A stretch of DNA of 64,000 nucleotides from Catellatospora citrea (GTDB lineage: Bacteria; Actinomycetota; Actinomycetes; Mycobacteriales; Micromonosporaceae), in assembly GCF_003610235.1 (NCBI RefSeq), contig NZ_RAPR01000001.1, forward strand, positions 5,890,001-5,954,000, in the 5' to 3' direction. The notes below the pieces were generated by a model. That model saw nothing but the letters and a program-made list of their open reading frames with translations, had not been told where the DNA came from and ran no database searches. Below, one piece after another: positions 7,510 to 16,386 of this stretch. The position numbers and the translations under genes are program-made. Every line of letters starts with the position of its first letter. The first letter of the stretch is position 1.

Positions 7510-8864
7510 GCGAGACGTTGCGGGAGGCGCTGCGGCGGGCCGCGGAGTCCGCGCCCGCGCCGCGGCTGGGCGAGCAGTTGTGGCGGCGCGGCCGCCGGCG
7601 GCGGCGGGTGCGCCGGGCGGCGGCGGCGTTGGCCGGGGTGCTGCTGGTGGCCGGGCTGGCGGCGCTGCCGGGGCTGGTCGCGGGCGGGGCGGGCCCGCAG
7701 CCGGCCGACGGGGGGCCTGCGCCCGGGGTGCTGGGGCGGCCGTATCCGTGGCAGCTGAGCTACGAGCAGGACCTGAACGGGCCGGTGGTCGCGGCGTTCC
7801 TCGACCCGGACACCGTCTACCTGGAGTCGACCGGGGTGCTGGTGGGCCGCGACGGCTCGTACCGGCTGTTCCCGATGAACCCGGGCGAGGAGTTCGGGTT
7901 CATCTCGCCGGACGGCCGCTACCTGGCGCGCTGGTCCGAGATCGTGGACCTGGTCACCGGGCGCAGCATCCCGACCGAGGACCGGGCCCGGCCGCTGGCG
8001 TGGTCGCGGGACGGGCAGCGGCTGCTGCTGGTGGTCGACCGAGACGACGGCTTCATCGAGTACGGCCCGAACGGCGAGAGCGACCCCTCGCATCCGGACG
8101 ACATCGGCTATTACGACCTGGCCACCGGCACGACGAAGATGCTGCTGACCGTCGACGCGGACACCCCCGCGGGCGCGTTCTCGCCGGACGGGCAGCGCAT
8201 CGCGATCACGGTCGGCAAGGGCGACCGCCCGCAGGCGCTGACCATCATCGACATCGCCACCGGGACGCCCAATCTCCTGCCGGAGCTGACGGAACGGCAG
8301 CGGCTGGCCGGGGAGGCGGCGTGGACGCCGGACGGCCGCTCGGTGGTGCTGGTCGCCGCGGACGGGTGCGGCTGGACGGGCTGCGAGACGTGGCCGGACA
8401 GCCTGCGGGGCTGGCGGATGCAGTACGTCGACGCGGTCACCGGCAAGGTCGCCGAGGAGGCGGCGACCGCGAGGCGGGGGCTGCCGGGCGGGCTCGCGGG
8501 ATGGCGGGACGGCGAGCCGGTCTTCGTCGACCACGAGGGCTATCCGGAGCAGGCCGAGAAGCTGGTGGCGGCCAGGGCGGACGGTTCGGCGCGGGTGCTG
8601 CTGACGCTGGCCGCGGGCGCGGGTGGGCTGAACGTGCCACGGGACGTGATCGAGCACGGGACGTTCGACAGCCGGGCCGCGAATCCGCTGGCCGTGCAGC
8701 CGTGGGCGGTGGTGTGCCTGCTGCTCTGCCTGGCGCCGCCGGTGCTGCTGGTGGTGGTGCTGCGCCGCCGTAGGCGGGCCGTACGGGCGCTGTCGGGCTC
8801 AGGGGTAGGGCAGGGTGCGGGGGCCGACGATCTGCGCGCCGAGGGCGGTGACACGGTCGCGTAG
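7506..8864 (+). CDS. Membrane-anchored beta-propeller protein, likely anti-sigma partner
   Basis: 452 residues from a GTG overlapping the sigma stop. The N-terminus (about 1-40) is a short basic cytoplasmic segment (REALRRAAESAPAP, RRGRRRRRVRR). A membrane helix follows (about 41-60), then an extracytoplasmic WD40/TolB-like propeller with repeated SPDGRYLARWS, SPDGQRIAI and TPDGRSVVLV blades. A second C-terminal membrane helix (VVCLLLCLAPPVLLVVVL) and an RRRRR tail end the protein. Short cytoplasmic segments are typical for small anti-sigma factors, but the sigma-binding part is not recognisable by a named motif. The last 66 bases overlap the convergent NYN gene. Confidence 0.8.
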   Translation: MSETLREALRRAAESAPAPRLGEQLWRRGRRRRRVRRAAAALAGVLLVAGLAALPGLVAGGAGPQPADGGPAPGVLGRPYPWQLSYEQDLNGPVVAAFLDPDTVYLESTGVLVGRDGSYRLFPMNPGEEFGFISPDGRYLARWSEIVDLVTGRSIPTEDRARPLAWSRDGQRLLLVVDRDDGFIEYGPNGESDPSHPDDIGYYDLATGTTKMLLTVDADTPAGAFSPDGQRIAITVGKGDRPQALTIIDIATGTPNLLPELTERQRLAGEAAWTPDGRSVVLVAADGCGWTGCETWPDSLRGWRMQYVDAVTGKVAEEAATARRGLPGGLAGWRDGEPVFVDHEGYPEQAEKLVAARADGSARVLLTLAAGAGGLNVPRDVIEHGTFDSRAANPLAVQPWAVVCLLLCLAPPVLLVVVLRRRRRAVRALSGSGVGQGAGADDLRAEGGDTVA

Positions 8865-9191
8865 GCCGCGGTCGGCGGTGGCCACGACGACGGCGGGGCG
8901 CTGCGCGGTCTCGTGGCGCACGAGGTCGACGATCGCGTCGTCGCCGCTGTGGGGCGCGGCGAGCACCCGCACCTCGGGTGTGTCCGCCACGCCGCGGGCC
9001 GCGCCCTCGACGACGAGCACGACGTCGAGGGGGCCGGGCAGCTGCGGCAGCCCGGTGCCGGTCAACCGGGCGACGGCGTCGCGCAGCCGGGTGGCGGCCC
9101 CCTGACGGTCGCGCCACCAGCCGTCGGGCACGGAGCCGACGACGTTGGCGGCGTCGACGACGAGCAGCGGGCGGGGCGCGGGTGCGGTCAC
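8799..9191 (-). CDS. NYN/PIN-like nuclease-fold protein
   Basis: A 130-residue protein starting at a GTG that overlaps the GNAT stop. The pattern is that of NYN/PIN-type RNases: LLVVDAANVVG with an early acidic residue, DVVLVVEGAAR, SGDDAIVDLVRHE with paired Asp, and VVVATADRGLRDRV. Similar small proteins are annotated as NTP-binding or NYN proteins in actinobacteria. Its 3' end overlaps the convergent propeller gene by 66 bp. Confidence 0.7.
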   Translation of the reverse strand: MTAPAPRPLLVVDAANVVGSVPDGWWRDRQGAATRLRDAVARLTGTGLPQLPGPLDVVLVVEGAARGVADTPEVRVLAAPHSGDDAIVDLVRHETAQRPAVVVATADRGLRDRVTALGAQIVGPRTLPYP

Positions 9192-9640
9192 AGTGCCAGT
9201 TTCATACCCAGGTGCGTGCCCTCGAAGCCCAGGCCCTCGTAGAAGCGGTGCGCGTCGGCGCGCGACCTGTCCGTGGTGAGCTGCACCAGGCCGCAGCCCT
9301 CGGCGCGGGCGCGGTCGATCGCCCACTGGACCAGCTGCCGGCCGGTGCCGTGGCCGCGCTGGTCGGCGCGTACCCGCACGGCCTCGATCAGGGCGCGCCG
9401 CATGCCGCGCCGGCTGAGCCCCGGGATGACGGTGAGCTGCAGGGTGCCGACGACCTCGCCGCCGCGTTCGGCGACGGCCAGCAGTTGCTGCGGGTCCGCG
9501 TCGAGCTGGGCGAAGGCCTGGGCGTATGCGGGATCGGCCGGGTCGCCCTCGCGGGTCGCGCCGAGCGGGTCGTCGGCGAGCATCGCGACGATGGCGGGCA
9601 CGTCGGCGAGCACGGCACGGCGAATCTCAAGATCACTCAC
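9188..9640 (-). CDS. GNAT-family N-acetyltransferase
   Basis: A 150-residue GNAT protein. The N-terminal strand (EIRRAVLADVPAIVAML), the acetyl-CoA-binding loop RADQRGHGTGRQLVQWAI (motif Q/RxxGxG/A) and the terminal DAHRFYEGLGFEGTHLGMK are all present. The substrate amine is unknown. The stop overlaps the GTG of the NYN gene (GTGA), so the two form an operon. Confidence 0.9.
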   Translation of the reverse strand: MSDLEIRRAVLADVPAIVAMLADDPLGATREGDPADPAYAQAFAQLDADPQQLLAVAERGGEVVGTLQLTVIPGLSRRGMRRALIEAVRVRADQRGHGTGRQLVQWAIDRARAEGCGLVQLTTDRSRADAHRFYEGLGFEGTHLGMKLAL

Positions 9641-9711
9641 AAGGCGCGACGGTAGCAGAATCCTGACGCTGTGTGGACCGACCGTGGCGCAGGCCCTCTA
9701 CGCTGGCGCGC

Positions 9712-9936
9712 ATGGAACGTATCTCTCGTGTTTGGGCCGCCGTCGTCACCGGTTTCCTCGCCACCGTGCTCATCCCCGCGACCGCGTGGGCGGAGGAGAC
9801 GGGCGTCGCCGACATCGTGCGCAAGAAGAAGAGCAGCTTCGGCTTCGGCAGCATCTTCGGACTGCTGTGCTGCCTGGTCGTGGTCGCGATCATCGTCGGC
9901 GTCGTGCTCCTGGTGATGCGCAGCCGCAAGAAGTGA
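9712..9936 (+). CDS. Small secreted or membrane protein, 74 aa
   Basis: The N-terminus is a signal-peptide-like helix ending in ATAWAEE (likely cleavage after AWA). A short basic/Gly region KKKSSFGFGS and one membrane helix (LLCCLVVVAIIVGVVLLVM) follow, with an RSRKK tail. Mature protein would be a tiny single-span peptide with a short outside segment. No clear ribosome site is seen. Family unknown. Confidence 0.6.
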   Translation: MERISRVWAAVVTGFLATVLIPATAWAEETGVADIVRKKKSSFGFGSIFGLLCCLVVVAIIVGVVLLVMRSRKK

Positions 9937-9942
9937 CGCGAA

Positions 9943-9981
9943 GACGCTGGCGGGCGCGCGCGGGGCGCGCCCACCGGCGTC
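9943..9981. terminator. Convergent terminator hairpin
   Basis: GACGCTGGCGGGCGCGC pairs with GCGCGCCCACCGGCGTC with one mismatch around a short GC loop. It lies between the small plus-strand gene and the end of the conservon operon on the minus strand. Confidence 0.65.
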
Positions 9982-9993
9982 TGTCGTGGCAGG

Positions 9994-10581
9994 TCAGGCC
10001 GGGACGGAGCTGCGGACCATCGTCAGCACGTGCTCGACCAGCGTGATCAGCACGTTCTTCACCGACATCCGGTCGCGGGCGTCGGTGAGCAGCACCGGCA
10101 CGTGGCCGTCGACGTCCAGCGCCTCGCGCACCTGCTCCGCGGTGTAGCGCTGGTCGTTGTCGAAGCAGTTCACCGCGATGACGAACGGCGTGTTGCGCTG
10201 CTCGAAGTAGTCGATCGCGGCGAACGAGTCGGCCAGCCGGCGGGTGTCGGCCAGCACCACCGCGCCCAGCGCGCCCGTGGCCAGCTCGTCCCACAGGAAC
10301 CAGAACCGGTTCTGCCCGGGGGTGCCGAACAGGTACAGCACCAGGCTCGGGTTGATGGTGATCCGGCCGAAGTCCATCGCCACCGTCGTGGTGGTCTTGG
10401 TGGCGACCCCGGTGGTGTCGTCGGTGCCGACGCCCGCGGTGGTCAGCACCTCCTCGGTCCGCAGTGGAGCGATCTCACTCACCGCGCCGACCAGGGTCGT
10501 CTTGCCGGCGCCGAAGCCTCCGGCGACCAGGATCTTGAGCGCCTGGGGGACCGGCGCGGTGTCAGAGCGCACGGAGTCCAT
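9994..10581 (-). CDS. cvnD: Conservon small GTP-binding protein (CvnD-type)
   Basis: A 195-residue Ras-like/MglA-related GTPase. The P-loop GGFGAGKTT lies near residue 21, a Thr-rich switch I follows (TTGVATKTTTTVAMDFG), then GTPGQNRFW (G3) and NCFDNDQR where the NKxD motif would lie. It is the last gene of a four-gene conservon. These proteins form a membrane-associated complex with the kinase and roadblock partners. It overlaps the DUF742 gene by 20 nt. Confidence 0.92.
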   Translation of the reverse strand: MDSVRSDTAPVPQALKILVAGGFGAGKTTLVGAVSEIAPLRTEEVLTTAGVGTDDTTGVATKTTTTVAMDFGRITINPSLVLYLFGTPGQNRFWFLWDELATGALGAVVLADTRRLADSFAAIDYFEQRNTPFVIAVNCFDNDQRYTAEQVREALDVDGHVPVLLTDARDRMSVKNVLITLVEHVLTMVRSSVPA

Positions 10582-10951
10582 GGATCACCGCCTGCAGGGT
10601 TTCGACGTTGGGGAGATGGTCAGTGGCCGGAGGATCGTAACGGGAGATCAGCCCGTCCGAAAGCAGATCACACAGCAGCACGCGCACCACGCCCAGGGGC
10701 AGGTCCACGCGCGAGGCCACTTCGGCCACCGCGCGCGGCTCCTGGGTCAGCGCCAGGATCGCCTGGTGCTCCGGGCTGGGGGTGTCCGCGGCCAGCGTCG
10801 CCGTGGCCACCAGGTAGGTGATCAGATCGAAGTCGACGGTGACGGGACGGACCCGGCCACCGGTGACCATGTAGGGACGCACCACGGGCCCGGCCTCGTG
10901 GTCCCACCAGGCCGGGCCTTCCTCGACACCGTCGAGCGGGTCAGTGGACAT
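10562..10951 (-). CDS. cvnC: DUF742 protein (CvnC-type)
   Basis: A 129-residue protein with the DUF742 signature VRPYMVTGGRVRP and a winged-helix-like C-terminus (ILALTQEPRAVAEVASRVDLP, VVRVLLCDLLSDGLI). It is the third gene of the conservon, overlapping the roadblock gene by 11 nt and the GTPase gene by 20 nt. Confidence 0.92.
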   Translation of the reverse strand: MSTDPLDGVEEGPAWWDHEAGPVVRPYMVTGGRVRPVTVDFDLITYLVATATLAADTPSPEHQAILALTQEPRAVAEVASRVDLPLGVVRVLLCDLLSDGLISRYDPPATDHLPNVETLQAVIHGLRAL

Positions 10952-11360
10952 CGGTGCCCGTCCGGGACGGTGTGGCCAGATGCGTGCCCACGCGGGTCGC
11001 CAGCATGGCCATCTCGTAGGCGAGGATGCCCAGGTCGCTGTCCGGGTCGGCCAGCACCGCGAGGCAGGAGCCCTGCCCGGCCGTGCTCACCAGCAGGAAC
11101 GCCTCCTCCATCTCGACGATGGTCTGGCGCACCTGGCCGCCCTTGAAGCGCTGGCCGGTGGCGGTGGCGAGACTGGAGAACCCCGACGCGATCGCCGCCA
11201 GGTGCTCGGCGTCGTCGCGGGACAGGCCACTGGAGACTCCGGTGAGCAACCCGTCGACAGAGAGCACGACGGCGCAGCGGGCCTGTGGCACTCGCGCGAG
11301 CAGGTCGTCGAGCAGCCAGTCGGTCGCGGGTCGGGTCGTCGTCGGTACCACGTCAGGCAC
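10941..11360 (-). CDS. cvnB: Roadblock/LC7 domain protein (CvnB-type)
   Basis: A 139-residue roadblock fold with WLLDDLLARVPQARCAVVLSVDGLL and SGFSSLATATGQRFKGG, followed by MEEAFLLVSTAGQGSCLAVL. In conservons this protein probably acts as an effector or activator of the partner GTPase. It overlaps the sensor kinase gene by 8 nt. Confidence 0.92.
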   Translation of the reverse strand: MPDVVPTTTRPATDWLLDDLLARVPQARCAVVLSVDGLLTGVSSGLSRDDAEHLAAIASGFSSLATATGQRFKGGQVRQTIVEMEEAFLLVSTAGQGSCLAVLADPDSDLGILAYEMAMLATRVGTHLATPSRTGTDVH

Positions 11361-13659
11361 GTCCTTCCAGGGTGGAGCTGTCTTCCATACCGGCGCTGTC
11401 TTGCGGGGTCTGTGCTGTGGCGGGTGCGTCCCCGTTCGCGGTGCTCTCGGTGGTGGCCTTCGCGCGCCCGCGCACGGTACCCGACTGGAACGCGGACATC
11501 ATCGTCCGGACCTGGTCGGCGCTGCGCTGGCGGGGGACCGCGGCGGGTTCTGCGGAGCCGAGCGAGACGGTGGTCTCCTCCTCGGCGGAGGCGACCGGGG
11601 CGGTGTCGGCGGCCGGCTTGCGCACCCGCTTGGGCAGCAGGGTGGTGGTCTCGTCGCCGCCGCCGGCGCCCAGGTCGACGGTCTGCTCCTCGACGGGGGC
11701 GGCCGGTGCCGCCTCGACGGCGCGGGGGGCGCGCGGGGCGAAGATGCCCAGCGGCTCGCCCTTGTCGGTCGGGTCGGTCAGGGCCAGCTCGGCCGGGATG
11801 AGCACGACGGCCGTGATGCCGCCGTACGACGACGGGCGCAGCCGCACGGTGATGCCCTGCCGGGCGGCCAGCCGGGCGACCACCAGCAGGCCCAGGCGGG
11901 CGCTGCTCGCGGGGTCGAACGCGGGCGGCTCGGCCAGCTTGCTGTTGGCCTCGATCAGCTCGCTGTCGCTCATGCCCAGGCCGCGGTCCTCCACGTGCAC
12001 GGCCAGGCCGTTGCCGACCTGCTCGGCGAAGACCCGGACCCGGGTGTGCGGCGGGGCGAACGAGGTCGAGTTCTCCAGCAGCTCGGCCAGCAGGTGGATG
12101 ATGTCGCCGACGGCCCGGCCCACGATCTTCACGTCGGGCAGCCGGTCGATGGTGACCCGCTGGTAGTCCTCGATCTCGGAGGTCGCGCCGCGCACCACGT
12201 CGATGACCGGCACCGGGTGCCGCCAGCCGCGGCCGGGAGCCGCGCCGGCGAGGATGACCAGCGCCTCGGCGTGACGGCGCATGCGGGTGGCCATGTGGTC
12301 GAGCCGGAACAGGTCCTCCAGCTCCTGCGGCTCGGTGGTGCGCCGCTCCATCCGGTCCAGCAGGGTGAGCTGGCGGTGCAGCAGCGCCTGCGAGCGGCGG
12401 GCGATGTTGAGGAAGACCTCGCTGATGCCGCGGCGCAGCACGGCCTCGTCGACGGCGGCGCGCACCGCGGTGCGCTGCACCGCGCCGAAGGCGTGGCCGA
12501 CCTGGCCGACCTCGTCGGTGCCGACGGCGACGAGCGGCACGTCGGTCAGCGAGGGGTCGTTGACCAGCGCGCCGGGCTGGCGCAGTGCGGCGATGGCGCG
12601 GGGCAGGCGCTCGTGGGCGACCTCGAGGGCCGACACCCGCAGGCGCTCCAGGCGCCGGACCACGGAGCGGCCGGTGCGCAGGGCCAGGACCAGGGAGATC
12701 GCCGCGCACAGCAGGCCCAGCAGGGCGGCCACGATGGTCTGCGCGAAGGCCGCGATGCCCAGCTCGTTGGCCAGGTCGGAGGTGGCCGCGGCGGCCGCGC
12801 CCTCGGTGGCGTCCATCTGCTGGTAGATGGCGTCGTTGGCGCTGCGCCAGGTCGCGGCGTCGACCAGCACCTTGCCCGGGCGGGAGGTGCTGAGCGTCTC
12901 CTCCATGGCGAACAGGGTGCCGTAGGTGTCGCTGAGGAAGATCTGCTGGTAACGCTCGCGGTGCGGGGAGGGCAGGGCGGCGACGGCCTCGTCGTGCACC
13001 TGGCGCCGGGCGCCGATGGCGCGCAGCAGGTGGCCCTGCTCGGCCAGGGTCAGCTTGCCGTCGGCGACCGCGCCGGTGATCACGGCGTCCTCGCGGGCGA
13101 GCAGCTCACGGGCCCGGCTGATGGCGAAGATGCTGTGGGCCAGCGCGGCGAGGTCGGGGTCGGCCAGCTTCGTCATCGGCGTGAACGCCTGGTAGAGCGT
13201 GTCGATGATGTCGGAGTAGCGGCGCACCACGATGCTGGCGTCGATCTTGCCCGCGTCCACGTCGGTGCGCAGCTCGGGCAGCCCGGCCAGCTTGCCGAGG
13301 AAGGCGTCGACCTGCTTGAGCTGGTCGGGGGGCAGGTCGTCGCGCAGCTTGCTGTCGGCGAGTCGGGTGTGGAACTGCTGCTGGCGCTCGTCGGTGGCGC
13401 GGCGCTGCTCGGCCAGCGCGGGCGAGCCGGGCTTCTCGGCGACCGAGATGCGCCGCTCCTTCTGCATCTCGACCATCATGCGCTCGCCGTATGCGCCGAA
13501 GACCTGTTCGTAGTCGCGGGCGGCGAGAAGGTTGAGCGCATCGCCCGCGCTGACGGCCACCCCGAAAACGGAGAGGCCGGTGATGGCAACCAATGGCACC
13601 ACTGCCAGGGTCATGATCTTGGCGCGAATGCTCCAGCCACGGTTTCTCACACTGACCAC
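11353..13659 (-). CDS. cvnA: Conservon sensor histidine kinase-like protein (CvnA-type)
   Basis: About 768 residues. The first membrane helix is near the N-terminus (IMTLAVVPLVAITGLSVFGV) and a long helical nitrate/indole-sensing-like extracytoplasmic domain follows to about 300. A second helix (IVAALLGLLCAAISLVLAL), a HAMP-like segment and an HATPase_c domain come next (N-box LAELLENSTSFAPP, G1 VEDRGLGM). The tail is long, Pro/Thr-rich and probably disordered. As in other CvnA proteins, the phospho-acceptor His motif is not obvious. Several GTG starts (13677, 13659, 13650) are possible; 13659 is a choice, not a proof. First gene of the operon. Confidence 0.88.
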   Translation of the reverse strand: MVSVRNRGWSIRAKIMTLAVVPLVAITGLSVFGVAVSAGDALNLLAARDYEQVFGAYGERMMVEMQKERRISVAEKPGSPALAEQRRATDERQQQFHTRLADSKLRDDLPPDQLKQVDAFLGKLAGLPELRTDVDAGKIDASIVVRRYSDIIDTLYQAFTPMTKLADPDLAALAHSIFAISRARELLAREDAVITGAVADGKLTLAEQGHLLRAIGARRQVHDEAVAALPSPHRERYQQIFLSDTYGTLFAMEETLSTSRPGKVLVDAATWRSANDAIYQQMDATEGAAAAATSDLANELGIAAFAQTIVAALLGLLCAAISLVLALRTGRSVVRRLERLRVSALEVAHERLPRAIAALRQPGALVNDPSLTDVPLVAVGTDEVGQVGHAFGAVQRTAVRAAVDEAVLRRGISEVFLNIARRSQALLHRQLTLLDRMERRTTEPQELEDLFRLDHMATRMRRHAEALVILAGAAPGRGWRHPVPVIDVVRGATSEIEDYQRVTIDRLPDVKIVGRAVGDIIHLLAELLENSTSFAPPHTRVRVFAEQVGNGLAVHVEDRGLGMSDSELIEANSKLAEPPAFDPASSARLGLLVVARLAARQGITVRLRPSSYGGITAVVLIPAELALTDPTDKGEPLGIFAPRAPRAVEAAPAAPVEEQTVDLGAGGGDETTTLLPKRVRKPAADTAPVASAEEETTVSLGSAEPAAVPRQRSADQVRTMMSAFQSGTVRGRAKATTESTANGDAPATAQTPQDSAGMEDSSTLEGRA

Positions 13660-13937
13660 GTCCAAGGTACGGCTCACCGCGACGTCAACATCGTGATCCG
13701 GGGGCCAACCGGTGCACGAAGCGGAACCATGACACGCCACAGGTCGCTATCTGACAATGCCTCCGGGCAGTGAACCTAGTCGGCTCTGGGGGTTCCTGTC
13801 CACTGCGGTGAATCTCCATTGTGGACAAGGTCACTTAAGGCGATGGAGTGCTTGCGCTGGGTGTACGGGCTTGGCACGCTCATGGGCCGCCCGGCACACT
13901 GTCGCACGGCATAGGCGTCATTCTTGGAGGGTCATCG

Positions 13938-14741
13938 ATGGGCGACATCGTCACCGTGGTCTCGGCGGCACTGTCCGTGCTCGGCGCGATCGTCGCCGGC
14001 GTCATGACCACCTGGTCGGCCCGCCGCAACGCCATGTTCGAGCACCGGCTGGCCGCCGAACGCCACGAGGCCACCAAGGCCGAACAGGCCCAAGAGGTGA
14101 TCAGTCGGTACCGCGAGCCGCTGCTGCTGGCCGCGTTCAACCTGCAGTCCCGCCTGCACAACGCCGTCGGCGGCACCTACCTGGCCGAATACCTCAACCA
14201 CGAGGACGAGGACGAGCGGCGCTACGCCCGCGACTACACCGTCTACGTGCTGGCCGACTACCTGTGCTGGGTCGAGATCATCCGCCGCGATCTGCGCTTT
14301 CTGGACCTGGGCGACGAGGACAGCAACCGCACCTTCAACCGGCACCTGACGCTGGTCGGCACGGCGTTCTCGTCACTGAAACTGCCGGGCACCCACTTCC
14401 GGCTGTTCAAAGGCCAGCAGCGGGCGATCGGCGAGCTGCTCATCGAGACCGCCGGCGGCCGGGCCGACAGCATGACCTACCCGGCGTTCTGCGCGCGGCT
14501 GGATCAGAGCCTCGAGTTCCGCCGCTGGTTCCGCCGGCTGCTCGACGACGTCGCCGAGATCGTGGCGCACGACTGGGCGGGCAACGAGCGGCTGCTGCGC
14601 GCCCAGCACGCCCTGATCGACCTCATCGACTTCCTGGACCCGGCCCGCACCCGACTGCCCGACGACCGCGCCAAGCTGATCGCGATCGCGCCGCTGCCGG
14701 GCCAGGCGCAGAGCAGCCAGGCCGCGCCCGCGGTGCTCTGA
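13938..14741 (+). CDS. Hypothetical N-terminally anchored protein, 267 aa
   Basis: The ATG start follows GGAGG (GGAGGGTCATCG). One N-terminal membrane helix (IVTVVSAALSVLGAIVAGVM) is followed by a helical, charged domain with EHRLAAERHEATKAEQAQ (coiled-coil-like), RYREPLLLAAFNLQSRL and YVLADYLCWVEIIRR. The pattern resembles uncharacterised actinobacterial proteins of this length, but I cannot assign a domain. It stands alone and is divergent from the conservon. Confidence 0.75.
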   Translation: MGDIVTVVSAALSVLGAIVAGVMTTWSARRNAMFEHRLAAERHEATKAEQAQEVISRYREPLLLAAFNLQSRLHNAVGGTYLAEYLNHEDEDERRYARDYTVYVLADYLCWVEIIRRDLRFLDLGDEDSNRTFNRHLTLVGTAFSSLKLPGTHFRLFKGQQRAIGELLIETAGGRADSMTYPAFCARLDQSLEFRRWFRRLLDDVAEIVAHDWAGNERLLRAQHALIDLIDFLDPARTRLPDDRAKLIAIAPLPGQAQSSQAAPAVL

Positions 14742-14761
14742 GCCTGCTCGGTGCGCGCCGG

Positions 14762-15580
14762 TCAGCCGGTCTGCGCGAGGGCCTCGCGCAGGAACTCTTC
14801 GAACTGCTTCGGCGCGGAGAGCATCGGGAAGTGGTCGGCCTCGGCGACGACGGTGAGGCCGGCGTCGGGCGCCTGGTCGGCCAGCCGCCTGGCCCACAGC
14901 GCGGTGCCCTCGAAGTCGCGACCGCCCACCAGCACGCTGATCGGAGTCGTCACCTCGGCGAACCGGGTCTTGACCGGCGGGTCGAGCTCGGTGCCGTGGT
15001 AGTGCTCCAGGGTGATCCGGTGCGTGTTCGCCACTTCGAGGCCGATCATCCTGCGCCGGTGGTACGCGTCGAGCGCGGGAGCCCACGCGTCGACCCCGAC
15101 CTCGGCCGCGGCGCGGACTCCCGCGGTGGCCAGCACGCTGTCGATCTGGGTGAACCTGTCCAGCATCACCTGCCGGGCCGCGGCCTCCTGCGGGCTCGGA
15201 TCCGGGAAGTCGCCGAACGATCCGCTCACCGCGACGACCCGGCGGACCCGCTCCGGGTGCCGGTGGGCGAACCCGAGCGCCCGCCGCGCTCCTTCGGAGC
15301 AGCCGACCAGCACCACGGAGGAGACACCGACGGCATCGAGCACGGCCGCGATGTCGTCGATCTCGCTGTAAGGCTCCGTGCCGGGCGAGGACAGCCCGGT
15401 GTCGCGGTAGTCGAAGGCCGTCACCCGCGCGATCTGCGCCAGCCAGGCGATGGTCGTGTCCCACATGCGCACATCCGCCGTCGCGGCGTTGAGCAGGAGC
15501 ACGTCCTGCCCACGGCCGCGGGTCTCGCGGTAAAGGTAACCGCCGAGCACGTCGACGAAACTCTTGGACTCATCCCCCAT
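14762..15580 (-). CDS. Alpha/beta-hydrolase fold protein
   Basis: 272 residues from the ATG at 15580; the frame is open to 15616, but the extra codons begin with TTG. The catalytic triad is visible: nucleophile Ser in GCSEGA, Asp in GGRDFEG and His in EADHFPML. The oxyanion region is LLLNAATADVRMWD and the DYRDTGLS strand is typical of the family. It could be an esterase, lactonase or haloperoxidase-like enzyme; the sequence does not tell which. Confidence 0.88.
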   Translation of the reverse strand: MGDESKSFVDVLGGYLYRETRGRGQDVLLLNAATADVRMWDTTIAWLAQIARVTAFDYRDTGLSSPGTEPYSEIDDIAAVLDAVGVSSVVLVGCSEGARRALGFAHRHPERVRRVVAVSGSFGDFPDPSPQEAAARQVMLDRFTQIDSVLATAGVRAAAEVGVDAWAPALDAYHRRRMIGLEVANTHRITLEHYHGTELDPPVKTRFAEVTTPISVLVGGRDFEGTALWARRLADQAPDAGLTVVAEADHFPMLSAPKQFEEFLREALAQTG

Positions 15581-15709
15581 GACGGCATCCTGGCCATCCG
15601 TTGAGGACGGTGTCAACCGACATGCGCGCCGGCGGAGACGGGGAACGTCCGCCCGGCGCCGGACGGACCTCCCCGTCCGCGTCCAGGTGTGACGCGGCGC
15701 GGGTTCAGC

Positions 15710-15729
15710 AGCGGCCGGGCCCGGCCGCT
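15710..15729. repeat. 20-bp perfect palindrome
   Basis: AGCGGCCGGG is followed directly by its inverse complement CCCGGCCGCT. It lies in the gap between the hydrolase start and the anti-sigma gene end. It could be an operator or simply a GC-rich coincidence. Confidence 0.4.
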
Positions 15730-15804
15730 ACGCTGCTTGACGGTGGTGCCGGCGGCCGCGGTGTCACCGAGTCGCCGGGCGGTGCGGCCGGTTCCCCTGG
15801 CGGG

Positions 15805-16386
15805 TCACTGAGCGGCCAGGTCAGGCCGTTCTGAGGCGTTCGGGTCGCTGGGCAGGACCGGCGGTGATCCGGCGGCCGCCCAGGCCGCGCAGACCGCGTC
15901 CGCGGCGGCCGTGGCCTGCGTGGGCGTCAGCCGCTCCGTCACGATGCCGCAGGAACCGTCGGCGACCGTCACCGTCAGCGTCCCGCCCGAGGCCAGCGGC
16001 AGCACCAGCGTCCCGCCCGCGCCCCAGCCGAGGTCCATGGGCAGCTCTGCCAGGCCGACCCCGGGCGGCAGTGCGCCCGCCACGGCGTCGACCGCGCTGC
16101 CCAGCGGGAAGCCCACGGCCAGCTGTGTTCCGGCATTCGGGTCGAAGGCGGGTTCCGGCGTCGGCGACGCCTGCGCGGTGACCTGCGCGGGTGGCGCGCT
16201 CGGCCAGACCGCCACGGCGACCGCCCCGGCCAGCAGCGGCGTCAGCGCCAGCGCGCCGATCGCCGCGTACCGGCGGTTGCGGCGGCGCACCCCGCGGCGT
16301 TCGATGTCGGCGCTGCCCGCGGGCAGGTCCGGTTCGTCGGCGACCAGCGCGGCCAAGGCCGACCGGACGTCCTCGTCTTCTCTCAT
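15805..16386 (-). CDS. Small membrane protein, likely anti-sigma partner
   Basis: 193 residues. A cytoplasmic N-terminus (REDEDVRSALAALVADEPDLPAGSADIERRGVRRRNRR) is followed by one membrane helix (about 40-60: YAAIGALALTPLLAGAVAVAVW). A proline-rich linker and an outside domain of about 120 residues end the protein. The start overlaps the sigma stop by ATGA, so it is coupled to that gene. It belongs to the same SigE-type layout as 7000-8864 but with an unrelated outside domain. Confidence 0.78.
   Translation of the reverse strand: MREDEDVRSALAALVADEPDLPAGSADIERRGVRRRNRRYAAIGALALTPLLAGAVAVAVWPSAPPAQVTAQASPTPEPAFDPNAGTQLAVGFPLGSAVDAVAGALPPGVGLAELPMDLGWGAGGTLVLPLASGGTLTVTVADGSCGIVTERLTPTQATAAADAVCAAWAAAGSPPVLPSDPNASERPDLAAQ

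Noticed and set aside
11087..12709. 540-residue antisense frame over the conservon kinase
   Set aside because: Low-complexity Arg/Pro/Ala shadow of the kinase gene in another frame.
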